From positions 1 to 16,414 of the forward strand of contig JASHOI010000487.1 of the NCBI GenBank assembly GCA_030041195.1: 16,414 nt of DNA, given 5' to 3'. Both the position numbers and the translations under genes were made by a program. The DNA is from Streptosporangiaceae bacterium. GTDB taxonomy: Bacteria > Actinomycetota > Actinomycetes > Streptosporangiales > Streptosporangiaceae. Positions within the stretch are counted from its first letter, which is position 1. The number at the start of each line of letters is the position of its first letter. The notes beneath the pieces were generated by a model. It worked only from the letters and a program-made list of their open reading frames with translations, was not told the DNA's origin and ran no database searches. Below, one piece after another: positions 1-7,115 of this stretch.

Positions 1-127
1 CGGCCTGCTCGGCGGTGCTCAGCGCGGCCGGGTCGCAGGCCGCCAGCCAGCCCAGCCCGGCCTGGACCATCGCCATCGCCTGGGCGGCGGTGGCCGGCGC
101 TGCGGGCGTCTGGCCGGCTATGCACAT
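1..127 (-). CDS. DUF222 / HNH-endonuclease-type protein, N-terminal fragment (partial)
   Basis: Reading leftward from an ATG at 127-125, 42 codons stay open to the window edge. The peptide has a short Ala/Pro-rich start, then AMVQAGLGWLAACDPAALST followed by AEQA. This helix with its 'L..CD...L..AEQA' wording is typical of the N-terminus of actinobacterial DUF222 proteins (13E12-repeat family), which usually end in an HNH nuclease domain; that end is outside the window. A purine-rich GAGGAGG lies 11 bases upstream of the ATG and AAGGG lies closer. The function of DUF222 proteins is poorly known. The gene diverges from the sugar operon and is probably unrelated to it. The family call rests on only 42 residues. 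Confidence 0.6.
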   Translation of the reverse strand, partial: MCIAGQTPAAPATAAQAMAMVQAGLGWLAACDPAALSTAEQA

Positions 128-171
128 GACCCTTGAGGCCTCCTCACGGACCGGTATTCGGTTGTTAGTTC

Positions 172-189
172 GACCCTACAGACAGGGTC
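172..189. repeat. Inverted repeat GACCCT-N6-AGGGTC
   Basis: A perfect 6-bp inverted repeat with a 6-base spacer, extended imperfectly outward (TTGTTAGTTC on the left, CGACAAT on the right). It lies 45-62 bases upstream of the DUF222-type start codon. It could be an operator or a small hairpin in that gene's leader. No regulator can be assigned. Confidence 0.35.
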
Positions 190-282
190 CGACAATATGG
201 CGCCGCCAGCGAACTTACGGACGAATTATTTCGAGACCTTTGAAGCCGGCCCGCCAACGCCGGCACCGAGAGCGCTGATACC

Positions 283-300
283 AACCGGTCAGAACCGGTC
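283..300. repeat. Tandem AACCGGTC repeats at 10-bp spacing
   Basis: AACCGGTC occurs at 283-290 and again at 293-300, exactly one helical turn apart, ending 12 bases before the -35 hexamer at 313. Each copy contains the palindrome ACCGGT, which occurs once more at 150-155. Position and phasing suit an activator site, but no regulator is identified. Confidence 0.4.
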
Positions 301-312
301 GCACTGCACCTC

Positions 313-340
313 TTGACATGATCACGGCCGAGATTACGAT
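313..340 (+). promoter_or_regulatory. Sigma-70/HrdB-like promoter of the sugar operon
   Basis: A perfect -35 hexamer TTGACA at 313-318 is followed by a 16-base spacer and a -10 hexamer TACGAT at 335-340. This predicts a start near 347 and a leader of about 50 bases before the ATG at 400. It is the best promoter match I found in the window, and the operator at 341-377 covers its start site. Confidence 0.65.
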
Positions 341-377
341 GTTCTGAACAATAGCTTATTAAATGAACAATTGTTCG
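341..377. promoter_or_regulatory. Palindromic operator, probable SorC-family regulator site
   Basis: The core is a perfect 12-bp palindrome GAACAATTGTTC at 365-376. The half-site TGAACAAT occurs at 364-371 and again 19 bp upstream at 345-352, about two helical turns away on the same face. GTTC-T-GAAC at 341-349 and AATA-GCT-TATT at 350-360 add symmetry. TGAACA/TGTTCA half-sites are known for SorC-family proteins such as LsrR, and a SorC-type gene lies at the operon's far end. Covering the predicted start fits repression. The regulator assignment is inference. Confidence 0.55.
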
Positions 378-399
378 CTCTCCTCTCCCGGGATGACGT

Positions 400-1500
400 A
401 TGCGCTTTGGGCTGATCGGCTGCGGGTGGATCGTCGAACGTGACCACATTCCGGCGATGCTGCGGTCAGAGAGAGTCCAGATCGTCGCGACGGCGGACGT
501 ATCACCGCAGCGGGCGCGGCTGGCCGGCCGGATCGCCGGGATCGACGAAAGCTCCTGCCTGTCGGACCATCGTGGCCTCCTCGACCGCGACGACGTCGAG
601 ATCGTCAGCGTTGCGTCACCGCCGGGCACCAGGCTCAAGATCGTCCGGGACGCCGCCGCGGCCGGTAAGCACATCGTCTGCGAGAAGCCGTTGGCGCTGA
701 GCCTCGCCGAGGCCGACGAGATGATCCAGGTGTGCCGGGATGCCGGCGTCACGCTGGCCGTTTACCACAACTACCTCTACTACTTTGAGCACCGCCTGGC
801 GTCGAGGCTCATCGCCGAGGGCGTGATCGGCGACGTCGTGGCCACCGAGATCTGCGGGCTCGGCTCCCGGCCATGGCTCGGCGCCGAGCAGTTCCGGCCC
901 GGCTGGCGATTCGACCCGGCGCTGGCCGGCGGCGGCGTGCTGATGGACATCGGCGTGCACAGCTTCTATCTCACCGAGCTCATGCATCCCGAGCCGGCGC
1001 AGTCGGTCCTGGCCAGCATGCGCTTCATGGACACCGGGGTCGATGATCACGCCTACTGCCATCTCGGCATGGGCGGGGACCGCACCGGCCTGGTCAACGT
1101 CGCCTGGGGCGAGGGCACCGCCAGGTTCGAGATCGACGGCACCGATGGCTACATCAGCTACGTATACGACGAGAACGCCGGGTATTTCGGTGCGCCGGTG
1201 CGGGCGGTCCGGGTTGGCTCGGCCGAGGGCCAGACCGTGACGCACTACGTGCCGCCGGGCCGGACTCAGTTCACCCCCGAGTTGTTCGACGATCTCGCTG
1301 ACACGATCACAGGACGCCGCGACGCGTTCCGCTCCTACGGCGAGCACGCCCGCCGGGCACTGGAGATCGCCCATGCCGCGTACCAGTCGGTGGCCGACGG
1401 CGACGTGGTGCGGCTGCCGATACCCCCCGGGGATCCGATCTACCGCGACGGCCCCGTCCCGCTGCTGCTGGCCAGGAGGGGCGACGGCCGTGGCCGCTGA
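400..1500 (+). CDS. Gfo/Idh/MocA-family NAD(P)-dependent oxidoreductase
   Basis: 366 residues, normal length for the family. The N-terminal Rossmann domain begins at once (RFGLIGCGWI, residues 2-11). Residues 95-97 are EKP, the family's catalytic-lysine motif (CEKPLA). GGGVLMDIGVH gives Asp183 and His187, the D-x3-H pair at the substrate site of many sugar and inositol dehydrogenases. Such enzymes oxidise or reduce one hydroxyl of a sugar, polyol or sugar derivative; some relatives (GH109, GH179 and GH188 types) are NAD-dependent glycosidases, so a glycosidase role is an alternative. It is the first operon gene, 60 bases after the -10. The start ATG follows a weak GGGA. An ATG at 393 is out of frame. 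The next gene overlaps its 3' end by 11 bases. Confidence 0.9.
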   Translation: MRFGLIGCGWIVERDHIPAMLRSERVQIVATADVSPQRARLAGRIAGIDESSCLSDHRGLLDRDDVEIVSVASPPGTRLKIVRDAAAAGKHIVCEKPLALSLAEADEMIQVCRDAGVTLAVYHNYLYYFEHRLASRLIAEGVIGDVVATEICGLGSRPWLGAEQFRPGWRFDPALAGGGVLMDIGVHSFYLTELMHPEPAQSVLASMRFMDTGVDDHAYCHLGMGGDRTGLVNVAWGEGTARFEIDGTDGYISYVYDENAGYFGAPVRAVRVGSAEGQTVTHYVPPGRTQFTPELFDDLADTITGRRDAFRSYGEHARRALEIAHAAYQSVADGDVVRLPIPPGDPIYRDGPVPLLLARRGDGRGR

Positions 1501-2179
1501 GCGCGTGGACGCATCCGCCCGCCCGGCGCAGCAGCGGTCCGGGGAGCGCGCCGCGCGCGCCGACCTGGTCGGCTGCGGGCGCGACCTGCTCGCCCGCGGG
1601 CTGCTCTCGCAGACCAGCGGGAACCTCAGCATCCGGCTCGGGGACGAGGTTTGCATCACGCCCACCTCGATGGAATACGACCTGATCGAGCCGGCGGACA
1701 TCGTCGTGGTCGGGCTGGACGGCACGGTGCGCCGAGGCAGCCGCCGGCCGTCCTCGGAAACGCCGCTGCACTGTCTCGTGTACCAGACCCGGCCAGATGT
1801 CAGCGCGATCGTGCACACCCACTCGCCGCATGCGACGACCCTGGCGGTGCTGGGAATGCCTATCCCGGCGGTGCACTACATGATCGCGGTGACCGGCACG
1901 ACCGAGATCGCCGTGGCCGACTATGCGACGTACGGCAGCCCCGAGCTCGCGCACAACGTCCGCAGCGCGTTCGGCGCGCCCGCCAAGGCAGCGCTGATCG
2001 CCAACCACGGGCTGGTGGCCGGCGGCAGCTCGCTGAAGGAGGCCGCCAGCGTGGCCGAGGCGGTGGAAACGCTGGCCGGCCTCTATTACCGCGCGCTGGC
2101 CATCGGGAAGCCGGTCGTGCTGAGCGACGATCAGATGTCCGAGGTGCTGGTCAAATACCGGGCGAAGGACCGGCAGTGA
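1490..2179 (+). CDS. Class II aldolase/adducin-family sugar-phosphate aldolase (FucA-like)
   Basis: 229 residues from GTG 1490, which has AGGAGG 10 bases upstream; the open frame runs further left, but that would overlap the previous gene deeply. GTG 1505 is a possible shorter start. Visible motifs are the phosphate-binding TSGNLS (42-47), TPTSMEYD (57-64), PSSETPLH (87-94) with Glu90, the metal pair His109/His111 in VHTHSPH, and His173 in ANHGL. The spacing matches L-fuculose-1-phosphate aldolase. Glutamate in SSET, where L-ribulose-5-phosphate 4-epimerase (AraD) has aspartate, favours aldol cleavage over epimerisation. Expected products are DHAP and an aldehyde from a ketose 1-phosphate. 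It is followed directly by a kinase that could make that substrate. Decarboxylating relatives exist, so the exact reaction is unsettled. Confidence 0.85.
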   Translation: MAAERVDASARPAQQRSGERAARADLVGCGRDLLARGLLSQTSGNLSIRLGDEVCITPTSMEYDLIEPADIVVVGLDGTVRRGSRRPSSETPLHCLVYQTRPDVSAIVHTHSPHATTLAVLGMPIPAVHYMIAVTGTTEIAVADYATYGSPELAHNVRSAFGAPAKAALIANHGLVAGGSSLKEAASVAEAVETLAGLYYRALAIGKPVVLSDDQMSEVLVKYRAKDRQ

Positions 2180-3720
2180 GAACCGCCGACGCGACGATCG
2201 TGGTCACGCTGGACATCGGCGGCAGCGCCGCTAAGGCCAGCGGCTACGACGTCGCGCGGCAGGCAAGCCTCGCCAGCACGGCCACGCCCTACCCCGCCCG
2301 CCCGGCTGGCCAGGACCCGGGAATGTTCGACCCGGATGGCTGGTGGTTCGCGGCGACCGGCGCGCTCCGTGACCTGTACCGGCTGATCGACGAGCCCGCG
2401 GGGCGCTTCCTCGGCATTACGGTGAGCGCGATCCGGATCCCGTTCGTGCTGCTCGGGAACGACGGCCATGCCGTGATGCCGGGCCTGCTCAACCGCGACG
2501 CGAGGGCGGCAGCGCAGGCCGCCGAGATCGCTTCCGCGATAGGCGAGGATGACCTGTACCGGACTACCGGGCACTGGCCGGCGCCGGTGTTCGGGCTGCC
2601 CAAGGTGCTCTGGGTGCGCGAGAACCACCCCGACAGGTGGCGCGCCACGCGGACCCTGCTCCAGCTGCACGACTGGTTCGTCTACCGGCTGTCCGGGGTG
2701 CTGGCCAGCGAGCGGTCGTCGGCGGCGATGAGCCAGCTGATGGACGCCCGGACGGGTGACTGGGCCACCGGCCTGCTGGCCGAGCTCGCAATTCCGGCGG
2801 CGCTGCTGCCCGGGCTGCGGCAGGCCGGAACGCCGGCCGGCGGGCTGCTGCCCGAGGTGTCCGCGGCGACCGGGTTCGCCGCCGGAATGCCGGTACACAT
2901 CGGCGGCGGCGACACCCACATGTCCGCTCTGTCGGCACAGCAGCTATTTCCCAGCCCGGGTGAATCCCGTCCGGTGATCGTGGCGGGCACGACGGCTCCG
3001 GCCATGCTGGCCGTGCCGGAAGGCCTGCTCCCGCGCGACCTCGGTGAGATCTTCCCGCTTCTGGTGAGCGCGCACGTCGCCTCGGGCATGTCGGCACTCG
3101 AGACGAACGCGGGGCCGACGGGAACGATCGTCGGGCTGCTGGCAGATCTTCCGGACTCTGCTGGCGCCGGGCTGCGGGCGGAGCTGGAGCAGCGCGGGCT
3201 GACCGTAACACCCGCCGATCAGGCAGACGAGCCTGTCGTGCTCGCCGGTAACCCGTTCTTCGGACCAGCGGGATGGTCATCCGTGCCCCCGCCAACGGTG
3301 ATCGGGCTCCGTGACTGGCACAGCGGCGGCGCCGTCTACCGGGCGTCGCTGCTGGGCACCTGTTATGCCATCCGGTCCGTCCTCGACTGCCTGACCCAGA
3401 GATCCGGCACGCCGGCCGGGCCGGTGGTCGCGACCGGCGGGATGAGCCGCAACGCGCAGTGGGCGCAAACGCTCGCCGATGTCACCCGGGTGACCGTGAC
3501 GGTGCCCCCGCTGCACCGGATCGCCGGGCGGGCAGGCGCGGCGATCGTCACCGGCACCGCCGCAGCGCCCGGTCGGGCAGCCGACGGCGAGCGCACGTTT
3601 ACGCCGGACCCGGATCTGGCCGCAACGCACTCAGCCGGCCTGATCAGGTACCGGGAGCTCTACCAGACCGCCCAATTCGGCAATCAACCCAGGCTGGTGA
3701 CACGTGCTGGCACTCGTTAG
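2176..3720 (+). CDS. FGGY-family carbohydrate kinase (ketose/xylulose-kinase-like)
   Basis: 514 residues. GTG 2176 overlaps the aldolase stop as GTGA and has GAAGGA 6 bases upstream, giving translational coupling; the same frame stays open to 1651, but that part lies inside the aldolase gene. The N-terminal ATPase lobe starts with LDIGGSAAKA (12-21). LLNRDAR (Asp108) corresponds to the family's 'WNDGR' substrate motif. HIGGGDTHMSA carries Asp246, matching the catalytic aspartate of E. coli XylB. ATGGMSRNAQWAQTLADV (from 419) is the C-terminal nucleotide-binding signature. The family phosphorylates ketoses and polyols with ATP. Lying between an aldolase and a dehydrogenase, it most likely supplies the aldolase with a ketose phosphate. 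The sugar cannot be named; fuculose, xylulose and rhamnulose types are all possible. Confidence 0.88.
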   Translation: MRTADATIVVTLDIGGSAAKASGYDVARQASLASTATPYPARPAGQDPGMFDPDGWWFAATGALRDLYRLIDEPAGRFLGITVSAIRIPFVLLGNDGHAVMPGLLNRDARAAAQAAEIASAIGEDDLYRTTGHWPAPVFGLPKVLWVRENHPDRWRATRTLLQLHDWFVYRLSGVLASERSSAAMSQLMDARTGDWATGLLAELAIPAALLPGLRQAGTPAGGLLPEVSAATGFAAGMPVHIGGGDTHMSALSAQQLFPSPGESRPVIVAGTTAPAMLAVPEGLLPRDLGEIFPLLVSAHVASGMSALETNAGPTGTIVGLLADLPDSAGAGLRAELEQRGLTVTPADQADEPVVLAGNPFFGPAGWSSVPPPTVIGLRDWHSGGAVYRASLLGTCYAIRSVLDCLTQRSGTPAGPVVATGGMSRNAQWAQTLADVTRVTVTVPPLHRIAGRAGAAIVTGTAAAPGRAADGERTFTPDPDLAATHSAGLIRYRELYQTAQFGNQPRLVTRAGTR

Positions 3721-4801
3721 CGCCGCGATCACAACAGACGCCGCCGCGAACCTGACCGCCGAGCGGTCATGGGAACTTCGGCAGGTCAACCTCGTCGCCG
3801 AGGAGATCGCGGCCATGCCCGCCGAGCAGCGGGAGAGCGTCCGCGCGCTGATCGTTGAGGCAGAGCCGGTCGGCGATGGGCTGCTTGCCCAGCTGCCTCG
3901 CCTCGAGCTCATCGCCTGCCTGCGGTCTGACCCGGTGAACGTAGACGTCGCCGCGGCCACCGCACGCGGTGTCGTCGTGCTGCACGCTCCGGGCCGGAAC
4001 GCCGAGACCGTTGCCGACTTCACCCTCGGGCTGTGCCTTGCGGCGGTGCGCAGCATCGCGATCGCGCATCACGAGATCGTTTCCGGGGAGCTGACCACGG
4101 CGCAGCCATCCCGCGGCGTGCATGTCGCGGCCGGGGACGCGATATGGCGGCCCGACGACCCGGACGCACCCGTTCCCTATCTGGTCTACCAGGGCCGGGA
4201 GCTCTCCGGCCTTGCGGTCGGCGTGGTCGGCTTCGGCTGGACCGGTCAGGCAGTGGCCCGGCGGTTCGCCGGGCTGGTCCGCGAGGTACATGTGGCCGAC
4301 CCCGCGGTGCCGCCGGACGTGATCAAGGACCGCGGGTACTCCGCTGTGACCCTTGACGAGCTGCTCTCCCTGGCCGACGTGGTCACGATTCACGCCCGGA
4401 GCAGCGCGATAGTGATCGGGCGGGACGAGCTGCGGCAGATGAAACGCGGCAGCATTCTCATCAACACCGCGCGGGCCACCGTGCTGGACTACGAGGCGCT
4501 GCGCGACGCGCTCGACTCCGGTCACCTCAGGGCCGCCGCGCTGGACGTGTTCCCCGAAGAGCCGCTCCCGGCCAGCAGCCCGCTGCGAAGCCAGCGCAAC
4601 CTGACCCTGACCCCGCACCTGGCCGGGTCGGCTGCCGACGTGGTCGACCGTCAGTCCGAGATCCTGCTGGCCGCGGTGCGTGGCCTCTACAGCACGAGTA
4701 ACGGCGATGGCGGCTGGGCCGGGCTTCCGGTCCGCAACCCCGAGGTGCACCCGCGGTGGGCGGCGACCGCTTCACCAGATCAGACGGGAGCGGGCCGGTG
4801 A
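3704..4801 (+). CDS. D-isomer-specific 2-hydroxyacid dehydrogenase
   Basis: 365 residues from GTG 3704, overlapping the kinase stop by 17 bases. The NAD-binding motif GFGWTG occupies 176-181. The catalytic triad of the family is present: Arg257 in INTARAT, Glu286 in DVFPEEPLP and His305 in LTPHLAGSA. Family members interconvert 2-oxo acids and (R)-2-hydroxy acids with NAD(P)H, such as glyoxylate, hydroxypyruvate or phosphoglycerate. The N-terminal substrate domain (roughly 1-105 and after 295) is ordinary in size, so this is not a long ACT-domain SerA. In this operon it may act on the acid formed from the aldehyde product of the aldolase, or on a sugar-derived acid. That role is inference. 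Confidence 0.88.
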   Translation: MLALVSAAITTDAAANLTAERSWELRQVNLVAEEIAAMPAEQRESVRALIVEAEPVGDGLLAQLPRLELIACLRSDPVNVDVAAATARGVVVLHAPGRNAETVADFTLGLCLAAVRSIAIAHHEIVSGELTTAQPSRGVHVAAGDAIWRPDDPDAPVPYLVYQGRELSGLAVGVVGFGWTGQAVARRFAGLVREVHVADPAVPPDVIKDRGYSAVTLDELLSLADVVTIHARSSAIVIGRDELRQMKRGSILINTARATVLDYEALRDALDSGHLRAAALDVFPEEPLPASSPLRSQRNLTLTPHLAGSAADVVDRQSEILLAAVRGLYSTSNGDGGWAGLPVRNPEVHPRWAATASPDQTGAGR

Positions 4802-6141
4802 GCGTCAAGATCGCTGTCATCGGCGGCGGCAGCAGCATGTTCGTGCCCGGCCTGATCCGTCGGCTGCTGGAGATCCCTTGCTACCGCGGCGCCGAGCTGC
4901 GGCTGATGGACATCGACGAGCGCAGGGCCGCCGTGATGCAAGAGCTCGGGTCGCAGCTCGCCGCGGCGGAGGACTGCAAGCTCGACATCACCGCGACCAC
5001 CGATCAGCGGGAGGCGCTGCGCGGCGTCGACTTCGTCATCGTCGCAATCTCGGTCGGGGGCATGGCCGCGTGGGAGAACGACATTGAGGTGCCGGCCAGG
5101 CACGGCGTGTTCATGCACATCGCCGACTCGGTCGGGCCGGGCGGGATCTTCCGGTCGCTGCGCAACACCCCGGTCGTGGCCTCGGTGGTGCGTGACCTGA
5201 GCGACCTTTCACCGGAAGCGATCGTCTTCAACTACACCAACCCAGCGAGCGCCAACGCGATCGCCATGGCCAGGTCCTCCTCGGTCAGGGCGGTTTCGCT
5301 GTGTTCCTGCTCGCCGCTGCCGTTCCAGCGGTCCTGGCTGGCCGAGCTCGTCGGTGTGGACCCGGAGCAGATCGTCGTTCCGCTGCAGACCGGCGGCATC
5401 AACCACTGCACCGGCATCATGTCGCTGCGCCTGCGTGACGGACGGGACGCGATGCCGCTGGTCCTGGCCAGGTCACCAGAGCGGATGGTCCGGTGGGCCA
5501 TCGAGACGTTCGGCGTGGTGCCGTACTGCTGGGGTCACTGGCTGGAGTTCTTCCCGCAGTTGCAGCGTCTGGAGCAGCCGTACCAGGGCCGGGCCCAGGG
5601 CCTGCCGATGCGGTACGGGCGCGGCATCTACGACATGAACGCGCAGCGCGAGCGGATCGCCTCATGGGAGCGCGTTGCGGCCGAGTGGGCGGCAGAGCGC
5701 GGGCAGCACCGGCTTGCCGACCTGCCGCACGGCCCCGAGGACGAGGGGATCGTGGTGGCCGAGGTGATGGCGTCGGTCATCGAGGACCGCCGCGACCTGT
5801 TCGTCGTCAACACGATGAACGACGGCCTGATCACGAACCTGCCGCCGTCGGTCGCGGTCGAAGTGCCCGCCGTCGTAGACGCCGAGGGCGTGCACCCGGT
5901 GGGAATCGGCAAGCTGCCGCCCGGCCTGGCCGCGGTGCTCAGCCGTCACGCCCTGGTGGAGGAACTCACGGCCGAGGCGGCCCTGACTGGGAGCCGGAAC
6001 CTGCTGCGCCAGGCGATGGCGGCCGACCCACTGCTGGACGCAACCCTCGAGCCCGAACAGATCGAGGCGCTTACCGCCGAGATGCTCGCGGTCAATGCCG
6101 CACACCTGCCCCAGTTCAGCGCTGCTCCGGCGTCGCGTTGA
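4798..6141 (+). CDS. Glycoside hydrolase family 4 (NAD+/Mn2+-type glycosidase)
   Basis: 447 residues from GTG 4798, overlapping the previous stop as GTGA, with GGGAG about 8 bases upstream. An upstream in-frame start (4756) would lie inside the previous gene. GH4 features in order: Rossmann motif IGGGSSMFVP (8-17), DSVGPGGIFRSLR from Asp110, NYTNP (145-149), metal-ligand region LCSCSP (168-173) and GINHCTG with His203. GH4 enzymes cleave glycosides by transient C3 oxidation using NAD+ and a divalent metal bound by a Cys and a His. The four residues from that Cys vary with specificity. Here they read CSCS (169-172), unlike the common CDMP, CNVP or CHxx versions, so specificity is open. No PTS gene is present, so the substrate is probably unphosphorylated and delivered by the adjacent ABC importer. 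Confidence 0.9.
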   Translation: MSVKIAVIGGGSSMFVPGLIRRLLEIPCYRGAELRLMDIDERRAAVMQELGSQLAAAEDCKLDITATTDQREALRGVDFVIVAISVGGMAAWENDIEVPARHGVFMHIADSVGPGGIFRSLRNTPVVASVVRDLSDLSPEAIVFNYTNPASANAIAMARSSSVRAVSLCSCSPLPFQRSWLAELVGVDPEQIVVPLQTGGINHCTGIMSLRLRDGRDAMPLVLARSPERMVRWAIETFGVVPYCWGHWLEFFPQLQRLEQPYQGRAQGLPMRYGRGIYDMNAQRERIASWERVAAEWAAERGQHRLADLPHGPEDEGIVVAEVMASVIEDRRDLFVVNTMNDGLITNLPPSVAVEVPAVVDAEGVHPVGIGKLPPGLAAVLSRHALVEELTAEAALTGSRNLLRQAMAADPLLDATLEPEQIEALTAEMLAVNAAHLPQFSAAPASR

Positions 6142-6154
6142 AGGAGAGACCCTC

Positions 6155-7090
6155 ATGGCTGATCAGCTAACGGTCGCCGCGCCGCCGAGCGCGGACAGCG
6201 CCGCCGTGGTCGCGGACAAGCAGCGGCTGAAGCCGGCCACGATCGGCTGGCTGCTGCCGGCGACGGCGCTCCTCACTGGGCTCTTCCTGGTCCCGATCGG
6301 ATACGCCATCTACCTCGGCTTCACCAACCTGGAACTGCTTGGGCCGACGGCCCAGCACTACAGCTTCACCGGGCTGGCCAACCTCGACCGCATGGTGCAC
6401 GATCCGGTCTTCTGGTCGAGCGTAAAGATCACGCTGATTTTCGTCGTCGGCTCGGGGATCATCGCGCAGACCGTGCTTGGCCTGGCGCTCGCGCTGCTCG
6501 GCCAGCGGGCCCACATCACCGTGCGGGCCAGCGTCGGGTCGGTCGTCGTGCTGGCCTGGGTGCTGCCGGAGATCTGTGTCGCGTTCATCTGGTACGCGTT
6601 CAGCCAGTCGGGCGGCGTGCTCAGCGTGATCAGCGGGCATCCGAACGATGACCTGCTTTCGACCGTGCCGTTGCTGATCGTCTGCGTGGCCAACACGTGG
6701 CGCGGCACCGCATTCTCGATGCTGGTGCTGAGCGCCGGCCTGCGTAACGTCCCTCATGAGGCTGATGAAGCCGCGCAGCTGGAGGGCGCGTCGTACTGGC
6801 AGCGGCTGACCCGGGTGACCCTGCCGATCATGCGGCCAACGCTGATGATCAACATGCTGCTGATCACGCTCGGCACCATTTCCGACTTCACGCTGATCTT
6901 CGCGATGACCCAGGGTGGGCCCGGTAACCAGACCGCGATCCTCCCCGTCTACATGTACATCGAGGCGTTCCAGTTCAACGCGCTCGGCTACGGCACCACC
7001 ATCGCTCTCGGCCTCATGGTCATCGGAGCAGTGCTGTCCATCTTCTACATCCGCCAGCTTCGGCCCGAGCTCAGGCGCGCCAGCAATTAG
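6155..7090 (+). CDS. Sugar ABC transporter permease, MalF/UgpA-type (CUT1)
   Basis: 311 residues. ATG 6155 has AAGGAG 8 bases upstream; upstream in-frame codons lie within the GH4 gene. A hydrophilic N-terminus of about 25 residues precedes a membrane segment (IGWLLPATALLTGLFLVPIG) and about five more. The cytoplasmic EAA loop reads EADEAAQLEGASYWQR from 202, with the key E205-A-A and G211, followed by the LP of TLPIMRPTL; this loop contacts the ATPase. It starts 13 bases after the GH4 stop and is followed, 25 bases later, by its partner permease. Together they should form the membrane channel of a sugar or oligosaccharide importer. Confidence 0.92.
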   Translation: MADQLTVAAPPSADSAAVVADKQRLKPATIGWLLPATALLTGLFLVPIGYAIYLGFTNLELLGPTAQHYSFTGLANLDRMVHDPVFWSSVKITLIFVVGSGIIAQTVLGLALALLGQRAHITVRASVGSVVVLAWVLPEICVAFIWYAFSQSGGVLSVISGHPNDDLLSTVPLLIVCVANTWRGTAFSMLVLSAGLRNVPHEADEAAQLEGASYWQRLTRVTLPIMRPTLMINMLLITLGTISDFTLIFAMTQGGPGNQTAILPVYMYIEAFQFNALGYGTTIALGLMVIGAVLSIFYIRQLRPELRRASN

Positions 7091-7115
7091 CGGATAGCCG
7101 TCCTTAGGAGTCCCC

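Larger units (their letters stand above)
128..399. promoter_or_regulatory. Divergent intergenic control region
   Basis: This 272-base gap separates the leftward DUF222-type gene from the rightward sugar operon. I see no credible gene in it. It is clearly more AT-rich than the flanking coding DNA. From left to right it holds an inverted repeat at 172-189, a small CGAA-TTAT-TTCG dyad at 222-233, a 10-bp-spaced direct repeat at 283-300, a sigma-70-like promoter at 313-340 and a palindromic operator at 341-377. Confidence 0.7.

Noticed and set aside
616..1818. A long leftward open frame (400 codons) opposite the first two operon genes.
   Set aside because: Its translation is low-complexity and Arg/Ala/Gly-rich with no domain wording. 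It is antisense to clear MocA and aldolase genes, an artefact of high GC.
1651..2175. A 5' extension of the kinase reading frame.
   Set aside because: It lies wholly inside the aldolase gene and translates to an Arg/Gly-rich shadow. The FGGY N-terminal motif begins just after GTG 2176.
1490..2179. L-ribulose-5-phosphate 4-epimerase (AraD).
   Set aside because: AraD has Asp in the SSDTP motif, whereas this protein has Glu (SSETP), as in aldolases. No araA or araB-like pair is adjacent.
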